The position numbers and the translations under genes are program-made. Source: an uncultured Clostridia bacterium (lineage in GTDB: Bacteria; Bacillota; Clostridia; TANB77; CAG-465). Taken from it: a stretch of 64,000 nt of DNA. Below, one piece after another: positions 6,714 to 14,928 of this stretch (position 1 is its first letter; every line of letters starts with the position of its first letter). The stretch is taken from NCBI GenBank assembly GCA_948562205.1, contig CAOYAN010000002.1, positions 1 through 64,000 of the forward strand, read 5' to 3'. A model generated the notes under the pieces. That model was given only the letters and a program-made list of their open reading frames with translations. It ran no database searches and was not told where the DNA came from.

Positions 6714-6980
6714 ATGAATAGTATTATTGAGATAGTTATATACATTGTAGCTATATTAGGAATTATTTTTACATATATTTCACTTAAAAGTAATGATGAA
6801 TTATATAGTATAGGTAGTGAAAATAACAGTTGTAGATTAGATGTTAAAAAAGTTGAAGTTATAGTAAAAACTATAAATTATAGTGAAGATGAAATAGAAG
6901 AATTAATGAAAGTAATTAAAAATGGAAAATTTGATAATTTATCAAATATTGTAGATAATATTAAAATAGAGAAATCTTAA
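6714..6980 (+). CDS. Small single-pass membrane protein, 88 aa
   Basis: Residues 4-25 form one hydrophobic helix (IIEIVIYIVAILGIIFTYIS). The rest is a charged cytoplasmic or external tail with repeated VEVIVKTINYSEDEIEEL-type helical sequence. No family is recognised. An AGGTGG site lies upstream. It precedes ruvA by 33 bases and has no terminator, so the two are probably co-transcribed. A functional link with RuvA is not implied. Confidence 0.65.
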   Translation: MNSIIEIVIYIVAILGIIFTYISLKSNDELYSIGSENNSCRLDVKKVEVIVKTINYSEDEIEELMKVIKNGKFDNLSNIVDNIKIEKS

Positions 6981-7013
6981 TATTATTTTTAAAATACAGA
7001 AGAGGTGATTAAA

Positions 7014-7610
7014 ATGTATGCAAGTTTTAAAGGAAAAATAGATGAAAAATTAAATGATAAAATTATTATTGAGGTAAATAATATAGGATATGAAATATAT
7101 TTACCAGAATCTGAAATAGCAACTTTAGATAAAGGAGAGGAAGTAAAAATTTATACATATTTACATGTTAGAGAAGATGATATGAAACTTTTTGGTTTTT
7201 TATCTAGAGAAACATTAGAGTTTTTCAGAAAACTTATAAGTGTTAGTGGTGTAGGACCAAAAGTTGCATTAGGTATAATATCTAATATAAGTTCTAGTGA
7301 TATGTGTATTGCAATTGCAACAGAAAATATAGCAGCACTTAAGGCTGTACCTGGAATTGGTCCTAAAATGGCTCAAAAAATTGTTTTTGAATTAAAAGAT
7401 AAAGTATTAAAAGAACAAATAATAGATGTTAAAAATAAAGTCACTAAGACAGTAGCTATAAATGAGAATGTAAGAGAAGCAATGACTGCTTTACAGGTTT
7501 TAGGATACACTGAAAAGCAGATAAAAGAGGTGATATCAAAAATAGAAATAAATGATGATAGCGTTGAAAATATTATAAGGAAAGTACTAAAAGAAATGCG
7601 AAATATGTAG
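7014..7610 (+). CDS. ruvA: Holliday junction branch migration protein RuvA
   Basis: RuvA binds Holliday junctions as a tetramer and loads the RuvB motor. The 198-aa length is normal. The N-terminal OB domain carries the usual MY..KGK start and YLHVREDDMKLFGF near residue 50. Two helix-hairpin-helix motifs follow (VSGVGPKVALGI around 76 and VPGIGPKMAQKIV around 111), then a linker and the C-terminal RuvB-contact domain (EAMTALQVLGY). I chose ATG 7014 rather than the GTG nine bases earlier, because that GTG lies inside the ribosome binding site AGAGGTG. No ruvB follows; ftsE is the next gene. Confidence 0.93.
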   Translation: MYASFKGKIDEKLNDKIIIEVNNIGYEIYLPESEIATLDKGEEVKIYTYLHVREDDMKLFGFLSRETLEFFRKLISVSGVGPKVALGIISNISSSDMCIAIATENIAALKAVPGIGPKMAQKIVFELKDKVLKEQIIDVKNKVTKTVAINENVREAMTALQVLGYTEKQIKEVISKIEINDDSVENIIRKVLKEMRNM

Positions 7611-7682
7611 ACAAAAAAAGTAATTTGTGCTATTATGTAATTGTAAAAGTATAAATTTTGATATATGAAAGGAAAGAAACAA

Positions 7683-8357
7683 ATGATAGAATTTGTAAAT
7701 GTTGTAAAAAAATATAATCATGATGTTAAGGCACTTGATGATATTAATTTAAAAATCGAAAAAGGAGAATTTGCATTTTTAGTAGGTCCATCAGGATCTG
7801 GTAAATCTACTTTTTTAAAACTTATGATAAGAGAAGAAGAGGCAACTTCAGGAAAGATACTTATTGATGGAAAAGATGTTGGAAAAATAAAGCAAAAAGA
7901 AATACCATATTTAAGAAGAAAAATTGGTTTTGTATTTCAAGACTTTAGACTTTTATATGATAGAACTGTTGCCGAAAATATTGCTTTTGCACTTAGAATA
8001 ATAGAAGCTTCTGAAAGAGAAATAAGATCACAAACTAAAAGTGTATTAGAGATGGTAGGACTATCTGGTAAAGAAAACTATTATCCAAATCAACTATCTG
8101 GTGGAGAGCAACAAAGAGTAGCACTAGCACGTGCACTTGCTACAAAACCACCAATTATAATAGCAGACGAGCCAACAGGAAATCTTGATCCATCAACAGC
8201 TGATGAAATATTTAAAACTTTACTTGAAATTAATGCTAGAGGAACAACAATACTTATTGTAACTCATGCAAGAGATATAGTAAATAGGTTAAATAAAAGA
8301 GTTATCGCCCTTGACCATGGTAAAATTGTAAAAGATGAAGAAAGAGGGGGGTACTAA
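7683..8357 (+). CDS. ftsE: Cell division ATP-binding protein FtsE
   Basis: FtsE is the ATPase half of FtsEX, which uses ATP to switch on peptidoglycan hydrolases across the membrane during division. The 224-aa protein has Walker A GPSGSGKST (about residue 35), the Q-loop FVFQDFRLLYDRTV, the ABC signature LSGGEQQR and Walker B IIIADEPTGNLD, followed by the H-loop VTHA. ATG 7683 is chosen because GAAAGGAAAG lies at correct spacing and the sequence then starts MIEFVNVVKKY as in the family; the upstream ATG 7665 lacks a site. ftsX begins two bases after the stop codon. Confidence 0.95.
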   Translation: MIEFVNVVKKYNHDVKALDDINLKIEKGEFAFLVGPSGSGKSTFLKLMIREEEATSGKILIDGKDVGKIKQKEIPYLRRKIGFVFQDFRLLYDRTVAENIAFALRIIEASEREIRSQTKSVLEMVGLSGKENYYPNQLSGGEQQRVALARALATKPPIIIADEPTGNLDPSTADEIFKTLLEINARGTTILIVTHARDIVNRLNKRVIALDHGKIVKDEERGGY

Positions 8358-8359
8358 AA

Positions 8360-9250
8360 ATGACAACTAGAACATATTTAATAAAAGAAGGATATGAAAA
8401 TTTAAAAAAACATGGTGGAAAAACTGTATCAACAATGCTTATTATATGTGCTACAATGTTAGTTCTTGGAATATTTATTATTTTACTACAAAATGTAAAT
8501 AAAAATGTTGAAACTGTAAGACTTCAACAAGGACTGCAGGCTCTTATTGAAGATACTGCAACAGCAGAAGAAAAAGAATACATGATGGATAAAATAAAAA
8601 ATATTGAGCATGTAAAAGATGTAGAGTATCTTGATAAGAATATGGCATATGAGGATGCTAAAGAGTTATTTAAAGATCAAGAATATTTTTTAGAGGGATT
8701 AGAAAATGTTAATATTTTTCCAGAATCTTTTGTTGTAACATTTAATGATATAGAATATGGTGATGAAATAAAATCACAAGTTGAAAAAATAGATGGAATA
8801 TATAAAGTTAAATATGATGAAAGTACAATACAGGCTGTAATTGCATTGTCTAAAATTGCAAATGTATTTTTACTTGGAATTGGAGCAGTACTTTTAGTTG
8901 TAAGTATATTTATAATTTCTAATACAATAAAACTTGCTGTATATTCTAATAAAAGAGAAATATTTATAATGAGATATATAGGTGCAACAAATAAATTTAT
9001 AAAAATGCCATTTATAATTGAGGGAACAATAATGGGAATTTTATCAGCAATAATATCATTTATTGTGATATCACTTGCATATGTTGTATTATATGCTAGA
9101 CTTCCACAAATAGGTTCTTCTCTTGGGGTATTTGGGTTTATGCCTTATTCTACACTTTGGTATCAAATTCTTATAGCTTATGTTGTATTAGGACTATTTA
9201 TAGGTATATTTGGTAGTGCTATATCAATTAAAAAATATTTAAAAGTTTAG
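8360..9250 (+). CDS. ftsX: Cell division membrane protein FtsX
   Basis: FtsX is the permease-like partner of FtsE. The 296-aa protein has the FtsX topology: a first helix near residues 21-41, an extracellular domain of about 130 residues carrying FPESFVVTF (the region that contacts the hydrolase in homologues), then three helices near 170-192, 221-245 and 270-290 with the MRYIGATNKFIKMPFIIEG cytoplasmic loop typical of FtsX. It is tightly coupled to ftsE and is followed 10 bases later by a coiled-coil M23 peptidase, the classic FtsEX target class. Confidence 0.95.
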   Translation: MTTRTYLIKEGYENLKKHGGKTVSTMLIICATMLVLGIFIILLQNVNKNVETVRLQQGLQALIEDTATAEEKEYMMDKIKNIEHVKDVEYLDKNMAYEDAKELFKDQEYFLEGLENVNIFPESFVVTFNDIEYGDEIKSQVEKIDGIYKVKYDESTIQAVIALSKIANVFLLGIGAVLLVVSIFIISNTIKLAVYSNKREIFIMRYIGATNKFIKMPFIIEGTIMGILSAIISFIVISLAYVVLYARLPQIGSSLGVFGFMPYSTLWYQILIAYVVLGLFIGIFGSAISIKKYLKV

Positions 9251-9260
9251 GGGGAGAGAT

Positions 9261-10511
9261 ATGTTATATGAAAAAAATTCTAAAAAATATAATAATAATG
9301 TTATCTTAATACTATTCTTATTAGTTATATTTTTATGGAGTTTTACTAACATATTTGCTGCCGATACTTTAGCAGAATACGAAAGAGAATTAGAAAAAGT
9401 AAAACAAGAACAAAAGGAGAATTCATTAAAACTAACAGGAATTGATAAAGAACTTGCACTATATTCTTATGAAATTGCAAATTATGATAGTCAAATGTTA
9501 GAATATAGCAAAAAATCTGCAAAACTTCAAAATGAGATGGAAAATGTAAATGAAAAATTAGAAGAGTTAGATAAATCATTAAAAGACTCTGATAAAGAAT
9601 ATGAAAAGGTAAATAAGCTTTATATAAATAGACTTAGAACATTATATGAAAATGGAATGCCATCAATATTTGATATATATTTAAAGTCTGAAAAATTATC
9701 TGATTTCTTTTTAAAGTTACAGATATATAATCAAGTATTAGAATATGATAAAAATACTATAGGTAGATTTAAAAATCAAAAGGAATATACTGATTATATA
9801 AAAAAAGATATTGAAATTCAAAAATTGCAACTTGAAAGTTTACAAAAAGAAAATGAGTCTTCAATTGAATCTTTAAATTTAACAATTGAAACCAAAAAAG
9901 ATAAAATGAAAGAACTCGAAGAAACACAAACAGAACTTGTTGCAAATAATGCATCTTTGGTTCAAAAAAGAAAAGATGCCATGGCTAAAATAGATGATGA
10001 AGTTGCAAGAGTAATACGCGAGGCAAGAGAAGACATTGAAAATGGAACTTCTACTACTTTTACAGGTGGAGATTTTGTTTGGCCAGTTAAAGGATATGTT
10101 ACAATAACTACAAGATTTGGTCAAGTATATAATTTAGTAGATCCTGCAGGTAGTGCTCATACTGGTGCTGATATTGCAGGTGGTGCAATAATGGGGAAAC
10201 CAATTTATGCTATAGAAGATGGAAAAGTTACAACTGCTACATATAGCAATTACGGTTATGGAAATTATGTTATAATAAATCATGGTAAATGCACAACAGA
10301 TAATAATAATTATATTTCGTTATATGGACATTGCAGTTCATTAGCAGTTGAACCAGGTGATATGGTAGAAAAAGGTCAAGTTATTGGTTATGTAGGTTCT
10401 ACTGGAAACTCTACAGGACCACATTTACATTTAGAAATTCGTATAAATGGTGTACTTACTGATCCACTGGCTCAGTATCCAGCTATTCAGTTTAATCATT
10501 TATATTTTTAA
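9261..10511 (+). CDS. Secreted coiled-coil M23 peptidase, FtsEX-linked
   Basis: The protein is an EnvC/PcsB-style hydrolase. It has a signal peptide or anchor at residues 13-34 (LFLLVIFLWSFTN, then IFAADT), a long coiled coil at about 37-250, and a C-terminal LytM/M23 domain at about 280-400. The zinc ligands are present: HTGAD (HxxxD) and HLHLE (HxH), so unlike EnvC it is probably an active peptidoglycan endopeptidase. The coiled coil contains RLRTLYENGMP and DFFLKL, shared with the next gene. The position directly after ftsX implies control by FtsEX. The ribosome binding site is GGGGGAGAG. Confidence 0.92.
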   Translation: MLYEKNSKKYNNNVILILFLLVIFLWSFTNIFAADTLAEYERELEKVKQEQKENSLKLTGIDKELALYSYEIANYDSQMLEYSKKSAKLQNEMENVNEKLEELDKSLKDSDKEYEKVNKLYINRLRTLYENGMPSIFDIYLKSEKLSDFFLKLQIYNQVLEYDKNTIGRFKNQKEYTDYIKKDIEIQKLQLESLQKENESSIESLNLTIETKKDKMKELEETQTELVANNASLVQKRKDAMAKIDDEVARVIREAREDIENGTSTTFTGGDFVWPVKGYVTITTRFGQVYNLVDPAGSAHTGADIAGGAIMGKPIYAIEDGKVTTATYSNYGYGNYVIINHGKCTTDNNNYISLYGHCSSLAVEPGDMVEKGQVIGYVGSTGNSTGPHLHLEIRINGVLTDPLAQYPAIQFNHLYF

Positions 10512-10538
10512 ATATACAAAAGAGGGGAGGAAGATATA

Positions 10539-11783
10539 GTGAAAAACAAAACTAAAATTCTATGTTCAACATTAATTATTACATTGATTTCTACTATGCC
10601 TGTTAATGTATTTGCTGATGCTGTATCAGATGCAAGAAATGAGCTTAATTCGATAAAATCTCAGATAGAAAAAAATTCATCTCAGATTAAAAGTGTTGAA
10701 AAAGAAGTAGAAAACAAATTAAATGAAATAAGTGAACTAGATGAAAGTATTTCAAGTTATACATCTGAATTAGAAAAATTACAAACTAAAAAAGATGATA
10801 TAAATAATGAAATAGAAAAATTAGAGGGAAATTTACAAAATTCAGCTCAATTATATAATAGTGCAGAGGATTTATATACTACAAGGCTTAGAGCCATATA
10901 TGAAAATGGTATGCCAAATATGGTAAATATACTGATAAATTCTGAGGGAATATCTGATTTTTTCTCAAAACTTGGTGTATATTCTAGTATATTAGAATAT
11001 GATCAAAGTTTAATAAATAATATGAAAAATCAAAAAGAGTATGTTGATGGAATAAAAAAAGATATTAATGATCAAAAATTACAATTAGAACAATTAGAAT
11101 ATGATGTTCAAAAATCAACAACAGCTCTTGAGAATACTAAAAACGCTAAACAAACTAAATTAAATGAATTAAGTAATTCTAAAACTAAGCTTTTAGCTGC
11201 AAGTAAAATACTTCTTGATAAACAGCAAGCTGCAGAAGATCATCTACAAGATGAATTAAGAAAATATTATAGTTCAGGAAACAATTATGGTGGAACTTTT
11301 AGTGGGATTTTTCAGTGGCCAACACCTGGTTGTACAAGAATAACAGCAAATTTTGGATGGTATAGTCCAAATGGATATAGTTCTTGGCATTCTGGTACAG
11401 ACATTGGTTGTGGAATGGGCACACCAATACTTGCTGCAGAAGATGGAAAAGTAGTTACTGCTATGAATGTTACAAGTGATCCTAATGGTCCATATTATAA
11501 TAATGGTAGTGGCGTTATGATAAAGGATCATAGATTTGTTGCATCAAATGGTTATGGTTATGGAAATAATGTTTTAATAGATCATGGTACAGGCTCTAAT
11601 GGAATAAAATATTCTACTAGATATGCTCATTTATCTAGTCTTACAGTATCTGCTGGACAAGTAGTATCAAAAGGACAAGTTATTGGATATAGTGGAAATA
11701 CAGGTAATTCTTATGGTGCGCATCTACATTTTGAGATAAGGGAAAATGGTAGTTGTGTTAATCCAATGGGATATTTTCACTAA
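10539..11783 (+). CDS. Second secreted coiled-coil M23 peptidase (tandem paralogue)
   Basis: This 414-aa protein is a clear duplicate of its upstream neighbour. It has a signal peptide ending NVFADA near residue 27, a coiled coil with TRLRAIYENGMPNM and DFFSKLG, then an M23 domain. Zinc ligands are HSGTD and HLHFE, so it should be catalytically competent. It carries an insertion of roughly 20 residues between the two metal motifs compared with its paralogue. GTG 10539 follows GAGGGGAGG. The spacing of 27 bases suggests one transcript with ftsEX. Division of labour between the copies (septum versus side wall) is possible but not shown. Confidence 0.92.
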   Translation: MKNKTKILCSTLIITLISTMPVNVFADAVSDARNELNSIKSQIEKNSSQIKSVEKEVENKLNEISELDESISSYTSELEKLQTKKDDINNEIEKLEGNLQNSAQLYNSAEDLYTTRLRAIYENGMPNMVNILINSEGISDFFSKLGVYSSILEYDQSLINNMKNQKEYVDGIKKDINDQKLQLEQLEYDVQKSTTALENTKNAKQTKLNELSNSKTKLLAASKILLDKQQAAEDHLQDELRKYYSSGNNYGGTFSGIFQWPTPGCTRITANFGWYSPNGYSSWHSGTDIGCGMGTPILAAEDGKVVTAMNVTSDPNGPYYNNGSGVMIKDHRFVASNGYGYGNNVLIDHGTGSNGIKYSTRYAHLSSLTVSAGQVVSKGQVIGYSGNTGNSYGAHLHFEIRENGSCVNPMGYFH

Positions 11784-11831
11784 AATATAGTTATAAAAAA
11801 GCTTAAAACATATAAAGTTTACAAAAAAGTA

Positions 11832-11860
11832 TTGACTTATTTTTACTTTTATAGGATAAT
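11832..11860 (+). promoter_or_regulatory. Promoter for sepF
   Basis: TTGACT (11832-11837), a 17-base spacer and GATAAT (11855-11860), 30 bases before ATG 11891. Confidence 0.7.
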
Positions 11861-11890
11861 GAAGGTATAAATAACGTAGGGGGTTAGTAT

Positions 11891-12406
11891 ATGAGCGCAG
11901 CAATAATAAATAAATTTAAAGATATGATGGGCTTTGGCTCACAAGAAGATTACGATGATGATATTGAAGAATATGATACAGAAGTAGAAGATGAATATGA
12001 TGTAGATGATGGATATTCTACTCAAAGATCAAGAAGATCATATAGGGATATAGATGATAATTCATATTCTGGAAGAACAGCACAAACAAAAGTTATTCCA
12101 ATGAGTAATGCTATGTCATCTTCAAGAATGGTTATAACACAACCAACTTGTTATGAAGATGTTCAAGAAGTTGGAGACTATTTGAAGGCTAAAAAATCTG
12201 TAATCATAAATTTAGAAAATACTGGAAAAGATGATGCTAGAAGAATAATAGATTTCTTAAGTGGTGCTACATTTATGATAGAGGGAACTATTCAAAAAGT
12301 TTCAAATTTAATTTATTTAATAGCTCCAAGAACGGTAGAAATACAAAATGATTTAGAAAAAAGCCAGTATAAACAACAAAAACAGTCTTTTTCTTGGCTA
12401 AAATAG
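11891..12406 (+). CDS. sepF: Cell division protein SepF
   Basis: SepF binds the membrane and FtsZ and supports Z-ring function in Gram-positive bacteria. The 171-aa protein has the N-terminal amphipathic helix (IINKFKDMMGF), an acidic disordered linker (DDDIEEYDTEVEDEYDVDDG), and the conserved core at about 75-165 with VITQPTCYEDVQEVGDYLKA and GKDDARRIIDFLSGATFMI. It lies between the FtsEX-peptidase block and divIVA, as expected for a division cluster. Confidence 0.93.
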   Translation: MSAAIINKFKDMMGFGSQEDYDDDIEEYDTEVEDEYDVDDGYSTQRSRRSYRDIDDNSYSGRTAQTKVIPMSNAMSSSRMVITQPTCYEDVQEVGDYLKAKKSVIINLENTGKDDARRIIDFLSGATFMIEGTIQKVSNLIYLIAPRTVEIQNDLEKSQYKQQKQSFSWLK

Positions 12407-12417
12407 TAAAGTTTTAT

Positions 12418-12445
12418 GCAGGCCTTATGGGTCTGCTTTTGTTTT
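12418..12445 (+). terminator. Terminator between sepF and divIVA
   Basis: GCAGGCC pairs with GGTCTGC (one G-T pair) and is followed by TTTTGTTTT. It is imperfect in its T run, so partial readthrough into divIVA is likely. Confidence 0.65.
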
Positions 12446-12462
12446 AAAAAGGAGGGATATTA

Positions 12463-12912
12463 ATGTTAACACCTATAGATATAGATAATAAAGTTTTTAA
12501 AAAATCAAAAATTGGTGGATATGATGTTAAAGATGTTGAAAACTTTTTATTAATTGTAATGGGAGATTACGAAAAACTATATAAGGAGAATGCAGAACTT
12601 AGAGATAAAGTTAATGCAATGCAAGAATCGGTTTCATATTATAAATCTCTAGAAGAGGGAATAAAACAAACTGTGGAAAATGCTCAAGCTAGTGCAGATG
12701 ATATAAAAGAAACAGCTATAAGAGATGCAGAATCAATAAAAAAAGAAGCTGAAGTTGAAGCAAGAAGAAAATTAGAAGATTTACAAAAACAAATAATTAG
12801 AGCTGAAGCAGATTTTGAAGATAAAAAGAAACAAATGCAAATTTATAAAATTAGAGTTTCTTCTATGTTAGAAGCACAATTAAAAATTTTAAATGAAGAT
12901 CAAGATATGTAA
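12463..12912 (+). CDS. divIVA: DivIVA-domain protein
   Basis: DivIVA marks curved membrane at poles and septa. The 149-aa protein begins with the conserved LTPIDIDNKVFKKSKIGGYD segment (residues 2-21), where the GY-D motif inserts at the membrane, and continues as a coiled coil to about residue 140. It is shorter than B. subtilis DivIVA, similar to the short clostridial forms. AAGGAGGGA sets the start. Its place after sepF matches the ylm-divIVA arrangement of Bacillota, although the other ylm genes are missing here. Confidence 0.9.
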   Translation: MLTPIDIDNKVFKKSKIGGYDVKDVENFLLIVMGDYEKLYKENAELRDKVNAMQESVSYYKSLEEGIKQTVENAQASADDIKETAIRDAESIKKEAEVEARRKLEDLQKQIIRAEADFEDKKKQMQIYKIRVSSMLEAQLKILNEDQDM

Positions 12913-12921
12913 TGGACAAGT

Positions 12922-12962
12922 AGTATTAATATTAATTATTGTTAGTATTAATACTTTTATTT
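12922..12962 (+). terminator. Probable terminator of divIVA
   Basis: AGTATTAAT (12922-12930) pairs with ATTAATACT (12947-12955), followed by TTTATTTTT. The stem is AT-only. Confidence 0.6.
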
Positions 12963-12973
12963 TTCTACAAATG

Positions 12974-13001
12974 TTGACACAAATAAAAAATGTTATATAA
13001 T
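12974..13001 (+). promoter_or_regulatory. Promoter for the 13078 gene
   Basis: TTGACA (12974-12979), a 16-base spacer and TATAAT (12996-13001), both full consensus. Confidence 0.8.
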
Positions 13002-13077
13002 TATATTAAAATTTTTTGTTTACTAGATAAATATCTTGTGATAAATAAAATATTATCAAATGTAGAAAGGGAATATT

Positions 13078-13746
13078 ATGATAAACACTAAAACTTTATC
13101 TACTAAATGTTCATTTCTTATGTTTTCTGCTATAGAAGAAATAAGGGAACCTAGAAGATCAGATTTTTTATTTAATAAAAATTATGAAAAAGCTGTAGAA
13201 ATATTTTGGAAAAATATAGCTATGTATCATTTTTATAAAAAAAGTTTGCCAGAATATGTTGATAAAAAAGTAGAAGAATATAATAAATATAGAGTGTTTT
13301 TAAGAAAAGATCCAATAGAGGAATTTAAACTACCAATATTAAATATAAAATCAACAAAGTTTGTTAAATTTGAATATTATAAAATTTTGTTTGCAACTAA
13401 GAAGATAATTAGATATAAAAAGAGAGTTGAAACTAAAATAAAAAAAATTAAGAGAAAAGTAACATTGCATATAATTAAAGAAGCAATAAAAAATACTAAT
13501 TCTTTAAGTGATGTGATTATACTTTCTAATACTGATTATATTCCAAGTTGGTTTTATGATAAAGTTAAAGAAATGGCAACTAAAAAATATAATAAAGAAA
13601 TTATAGGTATGCCTAATCTTATAAATACTGGATATAGATGTATAGCGTTCATTCCCGAAAATGTAAATATTAGAAAAATATCAAAAATGTGGGTGCCATA
13701 TAATCTGTTAGATACAGTATGTATATATGTGTCACATATGTATTAA
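13078..13746 (+). CDS. Hypothetical protein, 222 aa, lysine-rich
   Basis: I do not recognise this protein. It is soluble, with no signal peptide or membrane helix, and has a very basic middle (residues 105-135, repeated KK and KIKRK). The C-terminal third contains SLSDVIILSNTDYIPSWFYD and two proline-turn segments. A consensus promoter and a clear terminator make it a stand-alone unit between divIVA and prfA. AAAGGGA lies upstream of the ATG. The basic patch would suit nucleic-acid binding, but that is only inferred from composition. Confidence 0.7.
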   Translation: MINTKTLSTKCSFLMFSAIEEIREPRRSDFLFNKNYEKAVEIFWKNIAMYHFYKKSLPEYVDKKVEEYNKYRVFLRKDPIEEFKLPILNIKSTKFVKFEYYKILFATKKIIRYKKRVETKIKKIKRKVTLHIIKEAIKNTNSLSDVIILSNTDYIPSWFYDKVKEMATKKYNKEIIGMPNLINTGYRCIAFIPENVNIRKISKMWVPYNLLDTVCIYVSHMY

Positions 13747-13751
13747 AAGAG

Positions 13752-13775
13752 CTGGACTAATTTTAGTCCAGTTTT
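13752..13775 (+). terminator. Terminator of the 13078 gene
   Basis: CTGGACT (13752-13758) pairs with AGTCCAG (13765-13771), followed by TTTTA. Confidence 0.8.
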
Positions 13776-13802
13776 ATGTTATTTAAAAAAATAAAATATG
13801 TC

Positions 13803-13831
13803 TTGAAACTAACTAAAAAATATGTTACAAT
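13803..13831 (+). promoter_or_regulatory. Promoter for prfA
   Basis: TTGAAA (13803-13808), a 17-base spacer and TACAAT (13826-13831), 34 bases before ATG 13865. Confidence 0.75.
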
Positions 13832-13864
13832 AGAGAGGAAAATTTTTAAGATTGGAGAATATAT

Positions 13865-14926
13865 ATGTTTGATAAATTAGAAGAAATAGAAAAAAGATAT
13901 AATGAGCTTACAGAAAAAATATCTGATCCAGAGGTGATTTCTGATCAAAATACTTGGAAAAAGCTTATGAAGGAACAATCTAGTATGAAGGATGTTGTAG
14001 ATAAATATATTGAATATAAAACAGTTAAGTCTAATATGGAAGAGGCTTCTGAACTTATGAATGATCCTGAAATGAAAGATTTTGCTGAAGAAGAGTATTA
14101 TTCTAGTAAGAAAAAAATAGAAGAAATAGAAGGAGAATTAAAGATACTTTTACTTCCAAAAGATGTAAATGATGATGCTAACGTAATAATAGAAATACGT
14201 GGCGGTGCTGGTGGAGATGAAGCTGCTCTATTTGCATATAATTTATATAGAATGTATACTATGTATGCAGAACTTAAAAGATGGCAAGTTGAAGTAATAG
14301 ATATGAATGAAACAGGCATTGGTGGAATAAAAGAAGTTTCATTTATGATTAAAGGAAAAGGTGCATATAGTAGACTTAAATTTGAAAGTGGTGTACATAG
14401 AGTTCAGCGTGTTCCTGAAACTGAAGCTAGTGGAAGAATACATACTTCTACAGTTACAGTTGCAGTTTTACCTGAAGTTGAAGATATAGAAGTAGAAATT
14501 AATCAAGATGATTTAAGAATTGATACATATAGAGCTAGTGGTGCTGGTGGACAGCATGTAAATAAAACTTCATCCGCTATTAGAATTACACATATACCAA
14601 CAGGCATAGTTGTTTCTTGTCAAAATGAAAGATCACAACTTCAAAATAAGGAAGCTGCTATGAATATGTTAAGGGCAAAACTATACGAAACAATGCAAGA
14701 AGAACAAAATAAGGAAGTGGCAAATACAAGAAGATTACAAGTAGGTAGTGGTGCAAGAAGTGAAAAAATTAGAACATATAATTATCCACAAAGTAGGGTT
14801 ACAGACCATAGAATAAATGTTACAATTTATCAATTAGAAAATTTCTTAAACGGTAACATTGATGAAATGATTGAGTCTTTAATTGCAGCTGATAGAGCAG
14901 ATAGATTAAAGGAAGGAAATTTATAA
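13865..14926 (+). CDS. prfA: Peptide chain release factor 1
   Basis: RF1 ends translation at UAA and UAG. The 353-aa protein has the codon-recognition P-E-T motif in [13 protein letters not shown] (near residue 187) and the catalytic GGQ in [15 protein letters not shown] (near residue 231), with normal spacing. A functional RF1 argues that UAG is a stop codon in this organism, relevant to the broken XRE gene at 915. The usual partner prmC, which methylates the GGQ glutamine, does not follow. Instead an ASCH-APH fusion begins two bases after the stop codon. Confidence 0.96.
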   Translation: MFDKLEEIEKRYNELTEKISDPEVISDQNTWKKLMKEQSSMKDVVDKYIEYKTVKSNMEEASELMNDPEMKDFAEEEYYSSKKKIEEIEGELKILLLPKDVNDDANVIIEIRGGAGGDEAALFAYNLYRMYTMYAELKRWQVEVIDMNETGIGGIKEVSFMIKGKGAYSRLKFESGVHRVQRVPETEASGRIHTSTVTVAVLPEVEDIEVEINQDDLRIDTYRASGAGGQHVNKTSSAIRITHIPTGIVVSCQNERSQLQNKEAAMNMLRAKLYETMQEEQNKEVANTRRLQVGSGARSEKIRTYNYPQSRVTDHRINVTIYQLENFLNGNIDEMIESLIAADRADRLKEGNL

Positions 14927-14928
14927 GA

